A stretch of DNA of 64,000 nt from Microbacterium foliorum. Lineage in GTDB: Bacteria; Actinomycetota; Actinomycetes; Actinomycetales; Microbacteriaceae. Shown one piece after another: positions 25,921 to 33,951 of the stretch (position 1 is the first letter of the stretch; every line of letters begins with the position of its first letter). The position numbers and the translations under genes are program-made. Under the pieces are notes generated by a model. It had not been told where the DNA came from and searched no databases. It saw nothing but the letters and a program-made list of their open reading frames with translations. Where the stretch lies: the NCBI RefSeq assembly GCF_006385575.1, contig NZ_CP041040.1, forward strand, positions 310,001 through 374,000, given 5' to 3'.

Positions 25921-27164
25921 TCGACCAGCATGACATCGATCGCATCGCCCACGGCGACGGCCTCGACCTCTGCGGGCACGATCGCGAAGGCGTGCGCACG
26001 GGCGAGACCGCCGGCGAGATGCGAGCCAGAGCCGCCGGCGGTCGCCGGGCGCACAGTCCTGTTCGCGAGGTCGACGACGGCGGGAAGGTACTGACGCCGC
26101 CCGGGAGGGGTGGTCCAGGCAGCATCGGCGGTGAATGATGCGCGAGGGCGATGGATCTCGGTGCGACCCTGCAGCGCGAGCAGCGCCGGCCGCACGAAGA
26201 CCTCGAACGACACCGCGACGCTCACGGGGTTGCCCGGCAGGCCGAACACGAGGGTGCCGGTGTCGAGCACACCGAACGCCTGCGGCTTGCCCGGCTGCAT
26301 CGCGACGCTCGCGAACTCGACCTCGCCGCGGCCGTCGAACGCTCCGCGGACGGGCTCGTAGGCGCCGGCGCTCACCCCACCCGTGAACACGATCACGTCG
26401 GCACCGCGCTCGACCGCCGTCGCCGTGACGGTGCGCACGGCCTCGGCGTCATCGGCGACACGGGCGGCGAGCACGACCTCGGCGTCGGCATCCGCGACGA
26501 GCATCTCGAGCAGGGGACCGTTGGAATCGGGGATGCGGCCGCGGGTCGCAGTCTCGCCCGGCTCGAGCAGTTCGCTGCCGGTCGAGACGACGGCCACCCG
26601 CGGCGCTCGGGTCACGGTCACGTTCTCGACCCCGGCGGCGACGGCAGCCGAGAGCTGGAAGGCGCCCAGACGCTCGCCGGCATGCACCACGGCATCCCCG
26701 GCTCTCAGGTCGGCGCCACGGCGACGGATGAAGGCTCCGGCAGCGGCCGGCGCGCGCAGCACACGCACGTCTCCCAGGGAGTCGGCGAGACCGTCGGCAG
26801 TGTCTTCGAAGGGCACGATCGCATCCGCCGCGGTCGGGGCAGGCGAGCCGGTCATGATGCGCGCGGCCTGGCCTGCCGCGAGTGGCGGGTCGTCAGACAC
26901 CCCGGCAGGCAGGTCTGCGACGACGCGCAGCACGACCGGGTTCTCTTCGGATGCCGAGGCGACATCCGCCGCTCGCACCGCGAAGCCGTCCATCGCGGAG
27001 TTGTCGAAGAGGGGGATGTCGTGGGCTGCCGTCGCGGGCTCGGAGAGGGTGCGGTGGGCGGCGTCGCGGATCGCCCGTGTCTCACCGCGCAGGGTGCGCA
27101 CGGCGTCGAGCACGCGGGTGAGCTGCTCTTCGACCGACCGGCGGCCTCCGCCCGCGGCGCTCAT
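25917..27164 (-). CDS. moeA: MoeA, molybdopterin molybdenumtransferase
   Basis: A 415-residue protein inserting molybdate into adenylylated molybdopterin. Signatures: IPLFDNSAMDGFAVR, IMTGSPAPTAADAIVPFED, VAVVSTGSELLEPGE, IPDSNGPLLEML, FTGGVSAGAYEPV and VFGLPGNPVSVAVSFEVFV. The start is the ATG of MSAAGGGRRSVEEQL at 27164, which overlaps the moeB stop (ATGA). The longer in-frame extension is not conserved-looking. Confidence 0.93.
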   Translation of the reverse strand: MSAAGGGRRSVEEQLTRVLDAVRTLRGETRAIRDAAHRTLSEPATAAHDIPLFDNSAMDGFAVRAADVASASEENPVVLRVVADLPAGVSDDPPLAAGQAARIMTGSPAPTAADAIVPFEDTADGLADSLGDVRVLRAPAAAGAFIRRRGADLRAGDAVVHAGERLGAFQLSAAVAAGVENVTVTRAPRVAVVSTGSELLEPGETATRGRIPDSNGPLLEMLVADADAEVVLAARVADDAEAVRTVTATAVERGADVIVFTGGVSAGAYEPVRGAFDGRGEVEFASVAMQPGKPQAFGVLDTGTLVFGLPGNPVSVAVSFEVFVRPALLALQGRTEIHRPRASFTADAAWTTPPGRRQYLPAVVDLANRTVRPATAGGSGSHLAGGLARAHAFAIVPAEVEAVAVGDAIDVMLVE

Positions 27165-27928
27165 GCCGACACCGCCGAACGGATCGCGATCTCGTGCTGT
27201 CTCGAAGTGAGGGCGTCGATCATGGCGAGGCGTCCGAGCAGCGGCTCGCCCGCGCCGGTGACGAGTTTGACGACCTCGCCCGCCAGCATCCCTCCGACCT
27301 GCACGCACAGCGCGCCGAGCACGCCGACCTGCGCGCAGCTGGGTGGCTCGCCTTCGGTTCCGAGCGGGAAGAGATCGGTCAGCACGACCGGATCGTGCTC
27401 GGGCGGGTTCGACCAGAACACGGTGGCCTGGGCGTGCCACTCCTGCACGGCTCCCCAGACGAGAGGGATGCCGAGGGCCTCGGTCGCGGCCGCGACGTCG
27501 CGGCGCGTGGCGAAGGAGTCGCTGGTGTCGACCACGATGTCGGCACCGGCGAACAGGCGCCCGGCGTTCTCGGAGTCGAGTCGCTCGGCGGCCAGCAGCA
27601 CCTCGGCGTCGGGCGACAGAGCGGTGATCGCGCGAGCGGCGGAGGCGGTCTTGGGGCGGCCGATGTCCTCGACCCGGTGCGCGAGCTGCCGCTGAAGGTT
27701 GGTGAGCTCGACCACGTCGTCGTCGATCACGGTGATGGTGCCGATGCCGGCCGCTGCCAGCGCGAGCAGCACGGGGGAGCCGATGCCACCCGCTCCGACG
27801 ACCGCGACGTGGGCGGCCGAGAGTCGGCGCTGCCCCTCTTCGCCGATGCCCGCGAGCACTGCGTGCCGAGCCGTGCGGACGAGCTCCGCCGGATCGAGGG
27901 CGGGGGCGGGGGTGACGAGCGGCTGCAT
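27161..27928 (-). CDS. moeB: MoeB/ThiF-family adenylyltransferase
   Basis: A 255-residue E1-like enzyme that activates the C-terminus of MoaD. Signatures: the nucleotide-binding VAVVGAGGIGSPVLLALAAAG (in parts), DDDVVELTNLQRQLAH, and KTASAARAI. The usual C-terminal rhodanese domain is absent, so a separate sulfur donor is needed. The expected crossover Cys is not obvious. TAGCCT lies 6 bases before the ATG, and no ribosome-binding site is present. It heads the moeB-moeA-moaC-moaD operon. Confidence 0.88.
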   Translation of the reverse strand: MQPLVTPAPALDPAELVRTARHAVLAGIGEEGQRRLSAAHVAVVGAGGIGSPVLLALAAAGIGTITVIDDDVVELTNLQRQLAHRVEDIGRPKTASAARAITALSPDAEVLLAAERLDSENAGRLFAGADIVVDTSDSFATRRDVAAATEALGIPLVWGAVQEWHAQATVFWSNPPEHDPVVLTDLFPLGTEGEPPSCAQVGVLGALCVQVGGMLAGEVVKLVTGAGEPLLGRLAMIDALTSRQHEIAIRSAVSA

Positions 27929-27985
27929 GGCACCAGGCTATGCCCGGGGTGCGACGTTGCGGTGAGCTGAGCGAGATTCGTCGTT

Positions 27986-27999
27986 GTTCAGGACTGAAC
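27986..27999. promoter_or_regulatory. Palindrome in the divergent moeB / mod intergenic region
   Basis: GTTCAG-GA-CTGAAC is a perfect palindrome with 6-bp arms in the 150-base gap between moeB and the TOBE-domain regulator gene. Both genes have their own TANNNT boxes. It is a candidate operator for the molybdate-responsive regulator; this is inferred from symmetry and place. Confidence 0.4.
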
Positions 28000-28078
28000 G
28001 AATACGGACGAGGTGTTGTTCATCCGCAGATGCGGTCGATTCTGCCTTCTGCAACCGCATTCGCGGTAATGTTCACGC

Positions 28079-28471
28079 ATGCAGACCTTTCGAATCGCCC
28101 GCGCCGCGCAGCTGCTCGGCGTGAGCGACGACACCGTGCGGCGCTGGGTCGATCAGGGGCTGCTTCCGACCACGGATGCCGTGCCTGCCGAGATCCCCGG
28201 TGATGCCCTCGCAGCGCGGGCAGTCGAGCTGGCCGATGAGGCACACGAGACGAGCGACGCCCACTCGAGCGCCCGCAACCGCTTCGTCGGCATCGTGACC
28301 CGTGTGCAGATCGACGGTGTGATGGCGCAGGTCGACCTGCAGTCCGGCCCGCATCGCGTCGTCTCCCTCATGTCGGCCGAAGCGGCACGCGATCTGCACC
28401 TCGAGGTGGGGTCTCTGGCCACGGCATCGGTCAAGGCGACGCAGGTCGTCGTCGACGTGCCGAAGGGCTGA
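28079..28471 (+). CDS. HTH-TOBE molybdate-responsive protein
   Basis: A 130-residue protein with an excisionase/MerR-like N-terminal helix-turn-helix (IARAAQLLGVSDDTVRRWVDQGLL, in parts). A single TOBE/Mop-like domain follows (FVGIVTRVQIDGVMAQVDL, then VKATQVVVDVPKG), which binds molybdate or tungstate in relatives. It is the first gene before modABC, one base from modA, and may be both regulator and molybdate store. TAATGT (28067-28072) lies 6 bases before the ATG, so leaderless. Confidence 0.85.
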   Translation: MQTFRIARAAQLLGVSDDTVRRWVDQGLLPTTDAVPAEIPGDALAARAVELADEAHETSDAHSSARNRFVGIVTRVQIDGVMAQVDLQSGPHRVVSLMSAEAARDLHLEVGSLATASVKATQVVVDVPKG

Positions 28472-28472
28472 C

Positions 28473-29243
28473 ATGCGCCGCACGCCGCGCAGAACCATCG
28501 CGATCGCACTGGCTGCCGCCGCGCTGGCGCTCAGCGGGTGCGCGGCTGGGAGCCAATCGCCGACCGAAGGCGCCGGGGGCGCGGTGAGCGGCGATCTCAC
28601 GGTCTACGCCGCTGCGTCGCTGTCGGGCGCCTTCGACGAGATCGGCGACGCGTTCGAGCAGGAGAATCCCGACGTGCGGTTCACCGGCGTGTACGACGGC
28701 TCGTCGACGTTGGCCACCCAGCTGCTCGAGGGTGCACCCGCCGACGTGTTCGCCTCGGCGGACGAGGCCACCATGCGCAAGCTCGAGGATGCCGCGGTCG
28801 ACCCGACCCTGTTCGCCTCCAACACTCTCGTGATCGCGGTTCCCGTGGGCAACCCTGGCCGCGTCGAGACCCTCGCCGATCTGGCCGACGTCACGACGGT
28901 GCTCTGCGCACCCGAGGTTCCCTGCGGCGCGGCATCCACGACCCTGTTGTCGTCGACCGGAGTCGATGTCGACGCAGCGAGCCTCGAGCAGAACGTCACC
29001 GCGGTGCTCACCAAGGTCGCAGCCGGTGAAGCGGACGCCGGGCTCGTCTACGCCACCGACATGGTCGGGCGTGACGATGTCGAGGCGATCGTGCCCGACG
29101 GCGCCGACGAGGTCGTCAACCACTATCCGATCGCAGCGCTGTCTGAGGCATCGAACTCGGCCGGCGCTGAGGCGTTCATCGCGTTCGTGCTCTCCGAAGA
29201 GGGCCAGCGGATCCTCGCCGACCACGGCTTCGGGGCGCCGTGA
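28473..29243 (+). CDS. modA: ModA, molybdate-binding lipoprotein
   Basis: A 256-residue solute-binding protein with a lipoprotein signal (LSGC, Cys23). The mature part shows ModA signatures: LTVYAAASLSGAFDEIGDAF, YDGSSTLATQLLEGAPADVFASAD, CAPEVPCG and EGQRILADHGFG. It captures molybdate outside the membrane for ModBC. The stop overlaps modB by four bases. Confidence 0.93.
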   Translation: MRRTPRRTIAIALAAAALALSGCAAGSQSPTEGAGGAVSGDLTVYAAASLSGAFDEIGDAFEQENPDVRFTGVYDGSSTLATQLLEGAPADVFASADEATMRKLEDAAVDPTLFASNTLVIAVPVGNPGRVETLADLADVTTVLCAPEVPCGAASTTLLSSTGVDVDAASLEQNVTAVLTKVAAGEADAGLVYATDMVGRDDVEAIVPDGADEVVNHYPIAALSEASNSAGAEAFIAFVLSEEGQRILADHGFGAP

Positions 29244-30028
29244 GCGCCGCGGGATCGCACGGATACGCGCCGCGCACGCTGGCGATCCCGGCGCTGATCG
29301 GCTTGGCGTTCCTCATCCTGCCGCTCGCGGCTCTCGTCGCCCGCGTCGAGTGGTCGACCTTCATCGCCGACGTCACGTCAGAGGCCGCACGCTCGGCGCT
29401 GCTGCTCTCGCTCGGCACGGGGCTGATCGCGACGCTGCTGTGCATCGTGATCGGTGTGCCGCTGGCACTGACGATCGCCCGCTCGGGCCCGCGCCTCGCC
29501 GCCGTGCTGCGGGCGGCCGTCACGGTGCCGCTCGTGCTGCCGCCGATGGTCGGCGGCGTCGCGCTGCTCTACCTGTTCGGACGAGCGGGGTGGTTCGGCG
29601 GTCTCGGTCTCTCGTTCAGCACCCCGGCCGTCGTGCTCGCGCAGACCTTCGTGGCGCTGCCGTTCCTGGTGCTGGCGGTCGAAGGTGCCGTGCGCACCTC
29701 CGGCGTCGAGTACGAGCGCACGGCCGCGGCGCTGGGCGCCGGACGCTGGACGATCCTGCGCCGCATCACTCTGCCGCTCGCGGCGCCCGGCATCGTCGCC
29801 GGGGTGGTGCTCTGCTTCGCTCGCGCGATCGGCGAGTTCGGCGCCACGGCGCTCTTCGCCGGCAACCGCCCCGGGGTCACGCAGACCATGCCGCTCGCGA
29901 TCTACACCGCCTTCAACGGCGCAGGCGTGACGCAGGGGGCCGCAGTCGCCCTCGCGCTTCTGCTGCTCGCCACCGCGATCCTCGTGCTGCTGCTCGTGCG
30001 CGGATGGCGTCCCGGGGCGGCGCGATGA
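29240..30028 (+). CDS. modB: ModB, molybdate ABC transporter permease
   Basis: A 262-residue permease with six membrane helices. It has the EAA-type cytoplasmic loop ERTAAALGAGRWTILRRITLPLA that docks on ModC. The start GTG overlaps modA (GTGA), and the stop overlaps modC (ATGA), showing tight coupling of modABC. Confidence 0.92.
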   Translation: MSAAGSHGYAPRTLAIPALIGLAFLILPLAALVARVEWSTFIADVTSEAARSALLLSLGTGLIATLLCIVIGVPLALTIARSGPRLAAVLRAAVTVPLVLPPMVGGVALLYLFGRAGWFGGLGLSFSTPAVVLAQTFVALPFLVLAVEGAVRTSGVEYERTAAALGAGRWTILRRITLPLAAPGIVAGVVLCFARAIGEFGATALFAGNRPGVTQTMPLAIYTAFNGAGVTQGAAVALALLLLATAILVLLLVRGWRPGAAR

Positions 30029-31080
30029 CCGGCGCCGAGGGCCTTCGTGCCCACGTCGTCGTGCAGCGTGAGCACTTCGTCGTCGACGTCTCGTTGCAGG
30101 TGCCCGCCGGCGCGACCGTGGCCGTGATGGGTCCGAGCGGCGCGGGAAAGTCGACGCTGCTGCAGGCGATCGCCGGACTCCAACCGCTCGATGCCGGAGA
30201 GATCGCGGTCGAGGGGCGCGTCGTCGATCGTGTCGAGAAGCCGCGGCTGCGCACCGAGCCGATGCGCCGGGAGGTCGTGCTGCTGGGGCAGAAGCCGAGG
30301 TTGTTCCCGCATCTGTCGGCGCGCGAGAACGTCGCGTTCGGCCCGCGCGCTGCGGGCACGGACGCACGCGCGGCCCGTGCGGGTGCCGACGACTGGCTCG
30401 CGCGCGTCGGGCTCCCCGGGTCCGGAGAGCGGATGCCGCACGAGCTGTCCGGGGGTGAGCAGCAGCGCGTCGCCGTCGCTCGGGCACTCGCCGCATCTCC
30501 CAGGGTCGTGCTGCTCGACGAGCCGCTCGTCGCCCTCGACCCCGAAACAGCCGGCGACATCAGGCGGATGCTGCGCGACCAGCTCGTCTCGACCACGACC
30601 GTCGCGGTCACTCACGATGCGGCGGATGCCGTCGCGCTCGCCGACCGGTTGATCGTCGTCGAGTCGGGCCGCGTCACCCAGTCGGGGCTGGTGCGCGATG
30701 TGCTCGCCGCCCCGGCATCCGGTTTCGTCGCCTCCATCGCCGGGGTCAACCGCCTGGTCGGGGTCGCGAGTGGGGGAACGTGGCGCAGTGGCGACGTGCG
30801 GCTGACCAGCGCGGATCCGGCCTCGCGTGCGCTCGCGGCGACCGACGGTGCCGCGCTCGCCGCGGTCTTCCGCCCAGGGGATGTGCGGGTCGCCGAGGCT
30901 GGCCAGGAGTCGTGGCCGGCTGTGGTGACGCGGATCGAGCCCACGCTGGGGGGCGTGCGCGTGCACACCGATGCCGGGGCCGTCGACCTGTCGCTGGATG
31001 CTGCCGGAGGGGTGGCGGTCGGCGATGGGATCCGGCTGCGGATCGACCCGGCGCTGGTGCGGTTCGTCTCGGTGCTCTGA
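30025..31080 (+). CDS. modC: ModC, molybdate ABC transporter ATPase
   Basis: A 351-residue ATPase. Walker A GPSGAGKST, the signature LSGGEQQRVAVARAL, Walker B VVLLDEPLVALDP and a C-terminal TOBE region (VVTRIEPTLGGVRVHTDAG) are visible. The start ATG overlaps modB. It is the last gene of the operon. Confidence 0.92.
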   Translation: MTGAEGLRAHVVVQREHFVVDVSLQVPAGATVAVMGPSGAGKSTLLQAIAGLQPLDAGEIAVEGRVVDRVEKPRLRTEPMRREVVLLGQKPRLFPHLSARENVAFGPRAAGTDARAARAGADDWLARVGLPGSGERMPHELSGGEQQRVAVARALAASPRVVLLDEPLVALDPETAGDIRRMLRDQLVSTTTVAVTHDAADAVALADRLIVVESGRVTQSGLVRDVLAAPASGFVASIAGVNRLVGVASGGTWRSGDVRLTSADPASRALAATDGAALAAVFRPGDVRVAEAGQESWPAVVTRIEPTLGGVRVHTDAGAVDLSLDAAGGVAVGDGIRLRIDPALVRFVSVL

Positions 31081-31125
31081 GCTGCAGCCAGCTTCGTGAT
31101 CAAGTACCCCGCCGTGCTGAAGAAG

Positions 31126-31287
31126 CTATTCCGTCATGCCCTCGTTGACAGCTTCGGCACGAAGGGTGAACCCGCCGAGCTCGATCGCCCTCGTGGCAGC
31201 CCGCATCGACTCTTCGATGCTGTCTGTGGACGCACGCGCCTTCTCCGACTGCACGAACTCGACGACGATCTCATGGTCCCCCGGCAT
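31126..31287 (-). pseudogene. Short coding-like ORF or truncated gene, convergent with modC
   Basis: A minus-strand frame from ATG 31287 reads MPGDHEIVVEFVQSEKARAS and continues to a TAG at 31126, 53 codons. The same open frame extends about 15 codons further upstream without a start codon before a TGA. Codon third positions are mostly G or C, as in real genes here. It may be a small protein or the 3' remnant of a lost gene. No family recognised. Confidence 0.4.
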
Positions 31288-31356
31288 CGGAACGACCGCG
31301 AGTTCGAAGTCGCTGCCGTGCGTTTGCAGAAGTGAAGTGAAATGGATTCAAGCTAT

Positions 31357-31426
31357 CCAGGTCTCGGGGGGGCGAGCAAGAGGGATGGGAAGAGTCGACC
31401 GAGTAGATGACCCCGTGGAGACCTGG
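31357..31426. repeat. Inverted repeat between the truncated ORF and moaA
   Basis: Perfect arms CCAGGTCTC (31357-31365) and GAGACCTGG (31418-31426), with an inner G-run and CCCC that could extend the stem. It is part of the longest gene-poor stretch in the window (31081-31511). That stretch otherwise holds only the truncated ORF and the moaA promoter. Confidence 0.5.
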
Positions 31427-31476
31427 CAATATGCCGGTGCTCCCGGCGGTGCGAACCCCCGTGCCGTACGCGCGGG

Positions 31477-31515
31477 TAGTCTCGGAACATGTCGGGGAGT
31501 GGGGAAGCGCGATGA
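31477..31515 (+). promoter_or_regulatory. moaA promoter with a possible 8-codon leader ORF
   Basis: TAGTCT (31477-31482) is followed after 6 bases by an ATG (31489) that opens an 8-codon ORF (MSGSGEAR). Its TGA overlaps the moaA ATG at 31512. The same bases supply a purine-rich GGGGAAG ribosome-binding site for moaA. Either a short 5' leader or a leaderless coupling ORF is possible. Confidence 0.45.
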
Positions 31516-32597
31516 CGGCCGTACCGGTCGTGATCGGTGTGCGCTCGCCGAATCCCGTGATCGCAGCTGGTACCGCGCCCGCATCGCAGGGCCTCGTCGA
31601 CACCCACGGCCGAGTCCACCGCGATCTGCGCATCTCGCTGACCGATCGCTGCTCGCTGCGCTGCACGTACTGCATGCCCGAGCAGGGCAACGAATGGCTC
31701 GCGCGCACCAGCATCCTGTCGACCGACGAGATCGTCGAGGTGGCGCAGGTTGCGGCCTCGCTCGGCATCCGTACCTTCCGCCTCACCGGCGGTGAGCCGC
31801 TGCTGCGTGCCGACATCGTCGAGGTCGTGCGGCGGGTCGCCGCGATCGAGGGCGAAGACGGACCCGTCGAGGTCGCGATGACCACGAACGGCATCAGCCT
31901 CGCGAAGAAGCTGCCCGACCTGATCGACGCCGGCCTCACGCGCCTGAACATCAGCATCGACACGGTGGATCGACAGCGCTTCGCCGACCTCACTCGGCGC
32001 GACCGCATCGACGACGTGTTCGAGGGCATCGCGGCAGCGGCGGCATCCGAGCTGCGTCCGCTCAAGCTCAACACCGTCGCGATGCGCGGTGTGAACGACG
32101 ATGAGCTTCCCGAGCTGGTGGCGTTCGCGATGGAGGTCGGTGCGCAGCTGCGCTTCATCGAGCAGATGCCGCTCGACGCCGGGCACACGTGGGATCGCGC
32201 ATCGATGGTCACGCGCGAGGAGATTCTCGAGAAGCTCGGCGCACGGTGGAACCTCGAGCCCGTTCCCGGGCGCGGCGGAGCACCGGCCGAGAAGTGGCGC
32301 ATCGACGGCGGCCCGCACGAGGTCGGAGTGATCGCCTCGGTCACCGCCCCGTTCTGCGGTGCATGCGACCGGCTGCGCCTGACGGCCGACGGTCAGCTGC
32401 GCAACTGCCTGTTCTCCAATGCCGAATACGACCTGATCGGGGTGCTGCGCGGCGACGGAGCATCCGAGTCCGATCGGCGTGCCGGCGGGATCGCCGACAT
32501 GCTGCGCTCGTGCGTGCACGGCAAGCTGCCGGGGCACGCGATCAACGACCCCTCATTCCTGCAGCCGGCCCGCGGCATGAACGCCATCGGCGGCTGA
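31512..32597 (+). CDS. moaA: MoaA, GTP 3',8-cyclase (radical SAM)
   Basis: A 361-residue enzyme catalysing the first step of molybdopterin synthesis from GTP. The N-terminal radical SAM cluster motif is CSLRCTYC. RLTGGEPLLRADI follows, and a second cluster site near the C-terminus is built from FCGACDRLRLTADGQLRNC. The essential C-terminal Gly-Gly is present (NAIGG). Normal length. It is transcribed alone, away from the other moa genes. Confidence 0.95.
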   Translation: MTAVPVVIGVRSPNPVIAAGTAPASQGLVDTHGRVHRDLRISLTDRCSLRCTYCMPEQGNEWLARTSILSTDEIVEVAQVAASLGIRTFRLTGGEPLLRADIVEVVRRVAAIEGEDGPVEVAMTTNGISLAKKLPDLIDAGLTRLNISIDTVDRQRFADLTRRDRIDDVFEGIAAAAASELRPLKLNTVAMRGVNDDELPELVAFAMEVGAQLRFIEQMPLDAGHTWDRASMVTREEILEKLGARWNLEPVPGRGGAPAEKWRIDGGPHEVGVIASVTAPFCGACDRLRLTADGQLRNCLFSNAEYDLIGVLRGDGASESDRRAGGIADMLRSCVHGKLPGHAINDPSFLQPARGMNAIGG

Positions 32598-32613
32598 GTC
32601 AGCGCCGCTTCGC

Positions 32614-32699
32614 GTTCACAATTCAGCAGAGAACGCGCGTTCCGCGCGTCCAGAGTGCGGATCCGGCGCAGTTCCGGCTGTTGATGCTGAATTGTGAAC
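32614..32699. repeat. Inverted repeat type A, copy 2
   Basis: Perfect 15-bp arms GTTCACAATTCAGCA (32614-32628) and TGCTGAATTGTGAAC (32685-32699), with an internal 12-bp palindrome GAACGCGCGTTC. It lies between the convergent moaA and M20 genes, like copy 1 at 1411-1500. Confidence 0.8.
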
Positions 32700-32713
32700 G
32701 GCGAGAAGACGCC

Positions 32714-33928
32714 TCAGTCGAGGAACTCTCGCGCAGCCGCCGACAGTGCCGTGACGCCGACCTCGATGGTCGGGTGGATCTCGGGCGCGAAGAACGGCGA
32801 GTGGTTCGTCGGGATGTCCTTGTCGAGTGTCCCGGCCGCCGCGGACTCCGCGAACTTCGCGGCGTCGATCCCGCCCCAGAACCAGAACACCAGGGGCGCG
32901 CCGGTGTCGCGGGCGAACCACGAGACGTCCTCGCTGCCGGTGAACATGCCGGGGTCGATGACGGCAGCCTCGCCGAGCGCACGCTGCAGCGCCGACGTGA
33001 CGCGTGCCGTGGCATCCGCATCGTTGATCGTCGGCGGCAGGGTGTGGTCGGTGCGGATCTCGGGCTCGCGCTCGGCTCCGGATGCCGCAGCCTCGGCGCG
33101 CACGATGCGCTCGACGCTCGCGAGCACCTTGTCGCGCATCTCGTCGTTCGGGTAGCGCAGGCTGAGCTCGAGCTTCGCCTCGGCGGGAATGATGTTGTTC
33201 TTGAGGCCTGCGTGAATCGAACCGACCGTCACGACGGCGACGTCGCGGGGGTCGACCTCGCGCGAGGTGATGGTCTGCAGTCGCATGACGGTCGCGGCCG
33301 CCATGACGACGGGGTCGATCGTCGAGTGCGGGCGCGAGCCATGACCGCCGCGACCGTGCAGCACGACGGTGAGGCCGTCGGATGCCGCCATCTGCGTGCC
33401 CGGGCGCACGCCGATCGTGCCGGCGGGCAGGGGAGTGACGTGCTGGCCCAGGACGACATCGGGGTGCGGCACGAGGTCGCGCAGCCCGGCGTCGAGCATG
33501 GCGCGGGATCCGGCTCCGTACTCCTCGGCCGGCTGGATCAGCACGACCACGGTTCCAGACCAGTCGGCCTTCTCGGCGACGAGCTTCTCGACCGCGCCGA
33601 TCATGGCGGTGACGTGCATGTCATGACCGCAGGCGTGCATGACGGGCACGGTGTTGCCGGAGGGGTCGATGCCGGTCGCGGTGCTGGCATAGGCGAGGCC
33701 GGTCTCTTCGCCGACGGGCAGCGCGTCCATGTCGGCGCGCGCCCACACGACGGGGCCTTCGCCGTTGCGCAGGATGCCGACCACGCCGGTGACGCCGATG
33801 CCCTCGTGCACCTCGAGGCCGAGATCCCGCAGGTGACCGGCGGCGATGCCGGCGGTGCGCGTCTCCTGGAACGAGAGTTCAGGGTGCTGGTGCAGGTCTG
33901 TGTAGAGCGCTTCGAGGTCGATCGTCAT
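32714..33928 (-). CDS. M20-family amidohydrolase
   Basis: A 404-residue metallo-aminoacylase or peptidase of the IAA-amino-acid-hydrolase/HipO type. Signatures: LHQHPELSFQE, WARADMDALPV, HACGHDMHVTAMIG, QPAEEYGAGSRAM and the dimerisation-domain His in GRGGHGSRPH. The metal ligands (Cys/His of ACGHD, the Glu pair, His) are present. The natural amide substrate is unknown. TAGGCT lies 7 bases before the ATG without a ribosome-binding site, so leaderless. The TetR gene lies just upstream on the same strand. Confidence 0.88.
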   Translation of the reverse strand: MTIDLEALYTDLHQHPELSFQETRTAGIAAGHLRDLGLEVHEGIGVTGVVGILRNGEGPVVWARADMDALPVGEETGLAYASTATGIDPSGNTVPVMHACGHDMHVTAMIGAVEKLVAEKADWSGTVVVLIQPAEEYGAGSRAMLDAGLRDLVPHPDVVLGQHVTPLPAGTIGVRPGTQMAASDGLTVVLHGRGGHGSRPHSTIDPVVMAAATVMRLQTITSREVDPRDVAVVTVGSIHAGLKNNIIPAEAKLELSLRYPNDEMRDKVLASVERIVRAEAAASGAEREPEIRTDHTLPPTINDADATARVTSALQRALGEAAVIDPGMFTGSEDVSWFARDTGAPLVFWFWGGIDAAKFAESAAAGTLDKDIPTNHSPFFAPEIHPTIEVGVTALSAAAREFLD

Positions 33929-33951
33929 GGCCCCGAGCCTAGTCGCGGCGG

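Noticed and set aside
27929..28078. Molybdenum-cofactor RNA motif between moeB and mod genes
   Set aside because: The gap is only 150 bases, and both genes appear leaderless, leaving no untranslated RNA to fold.
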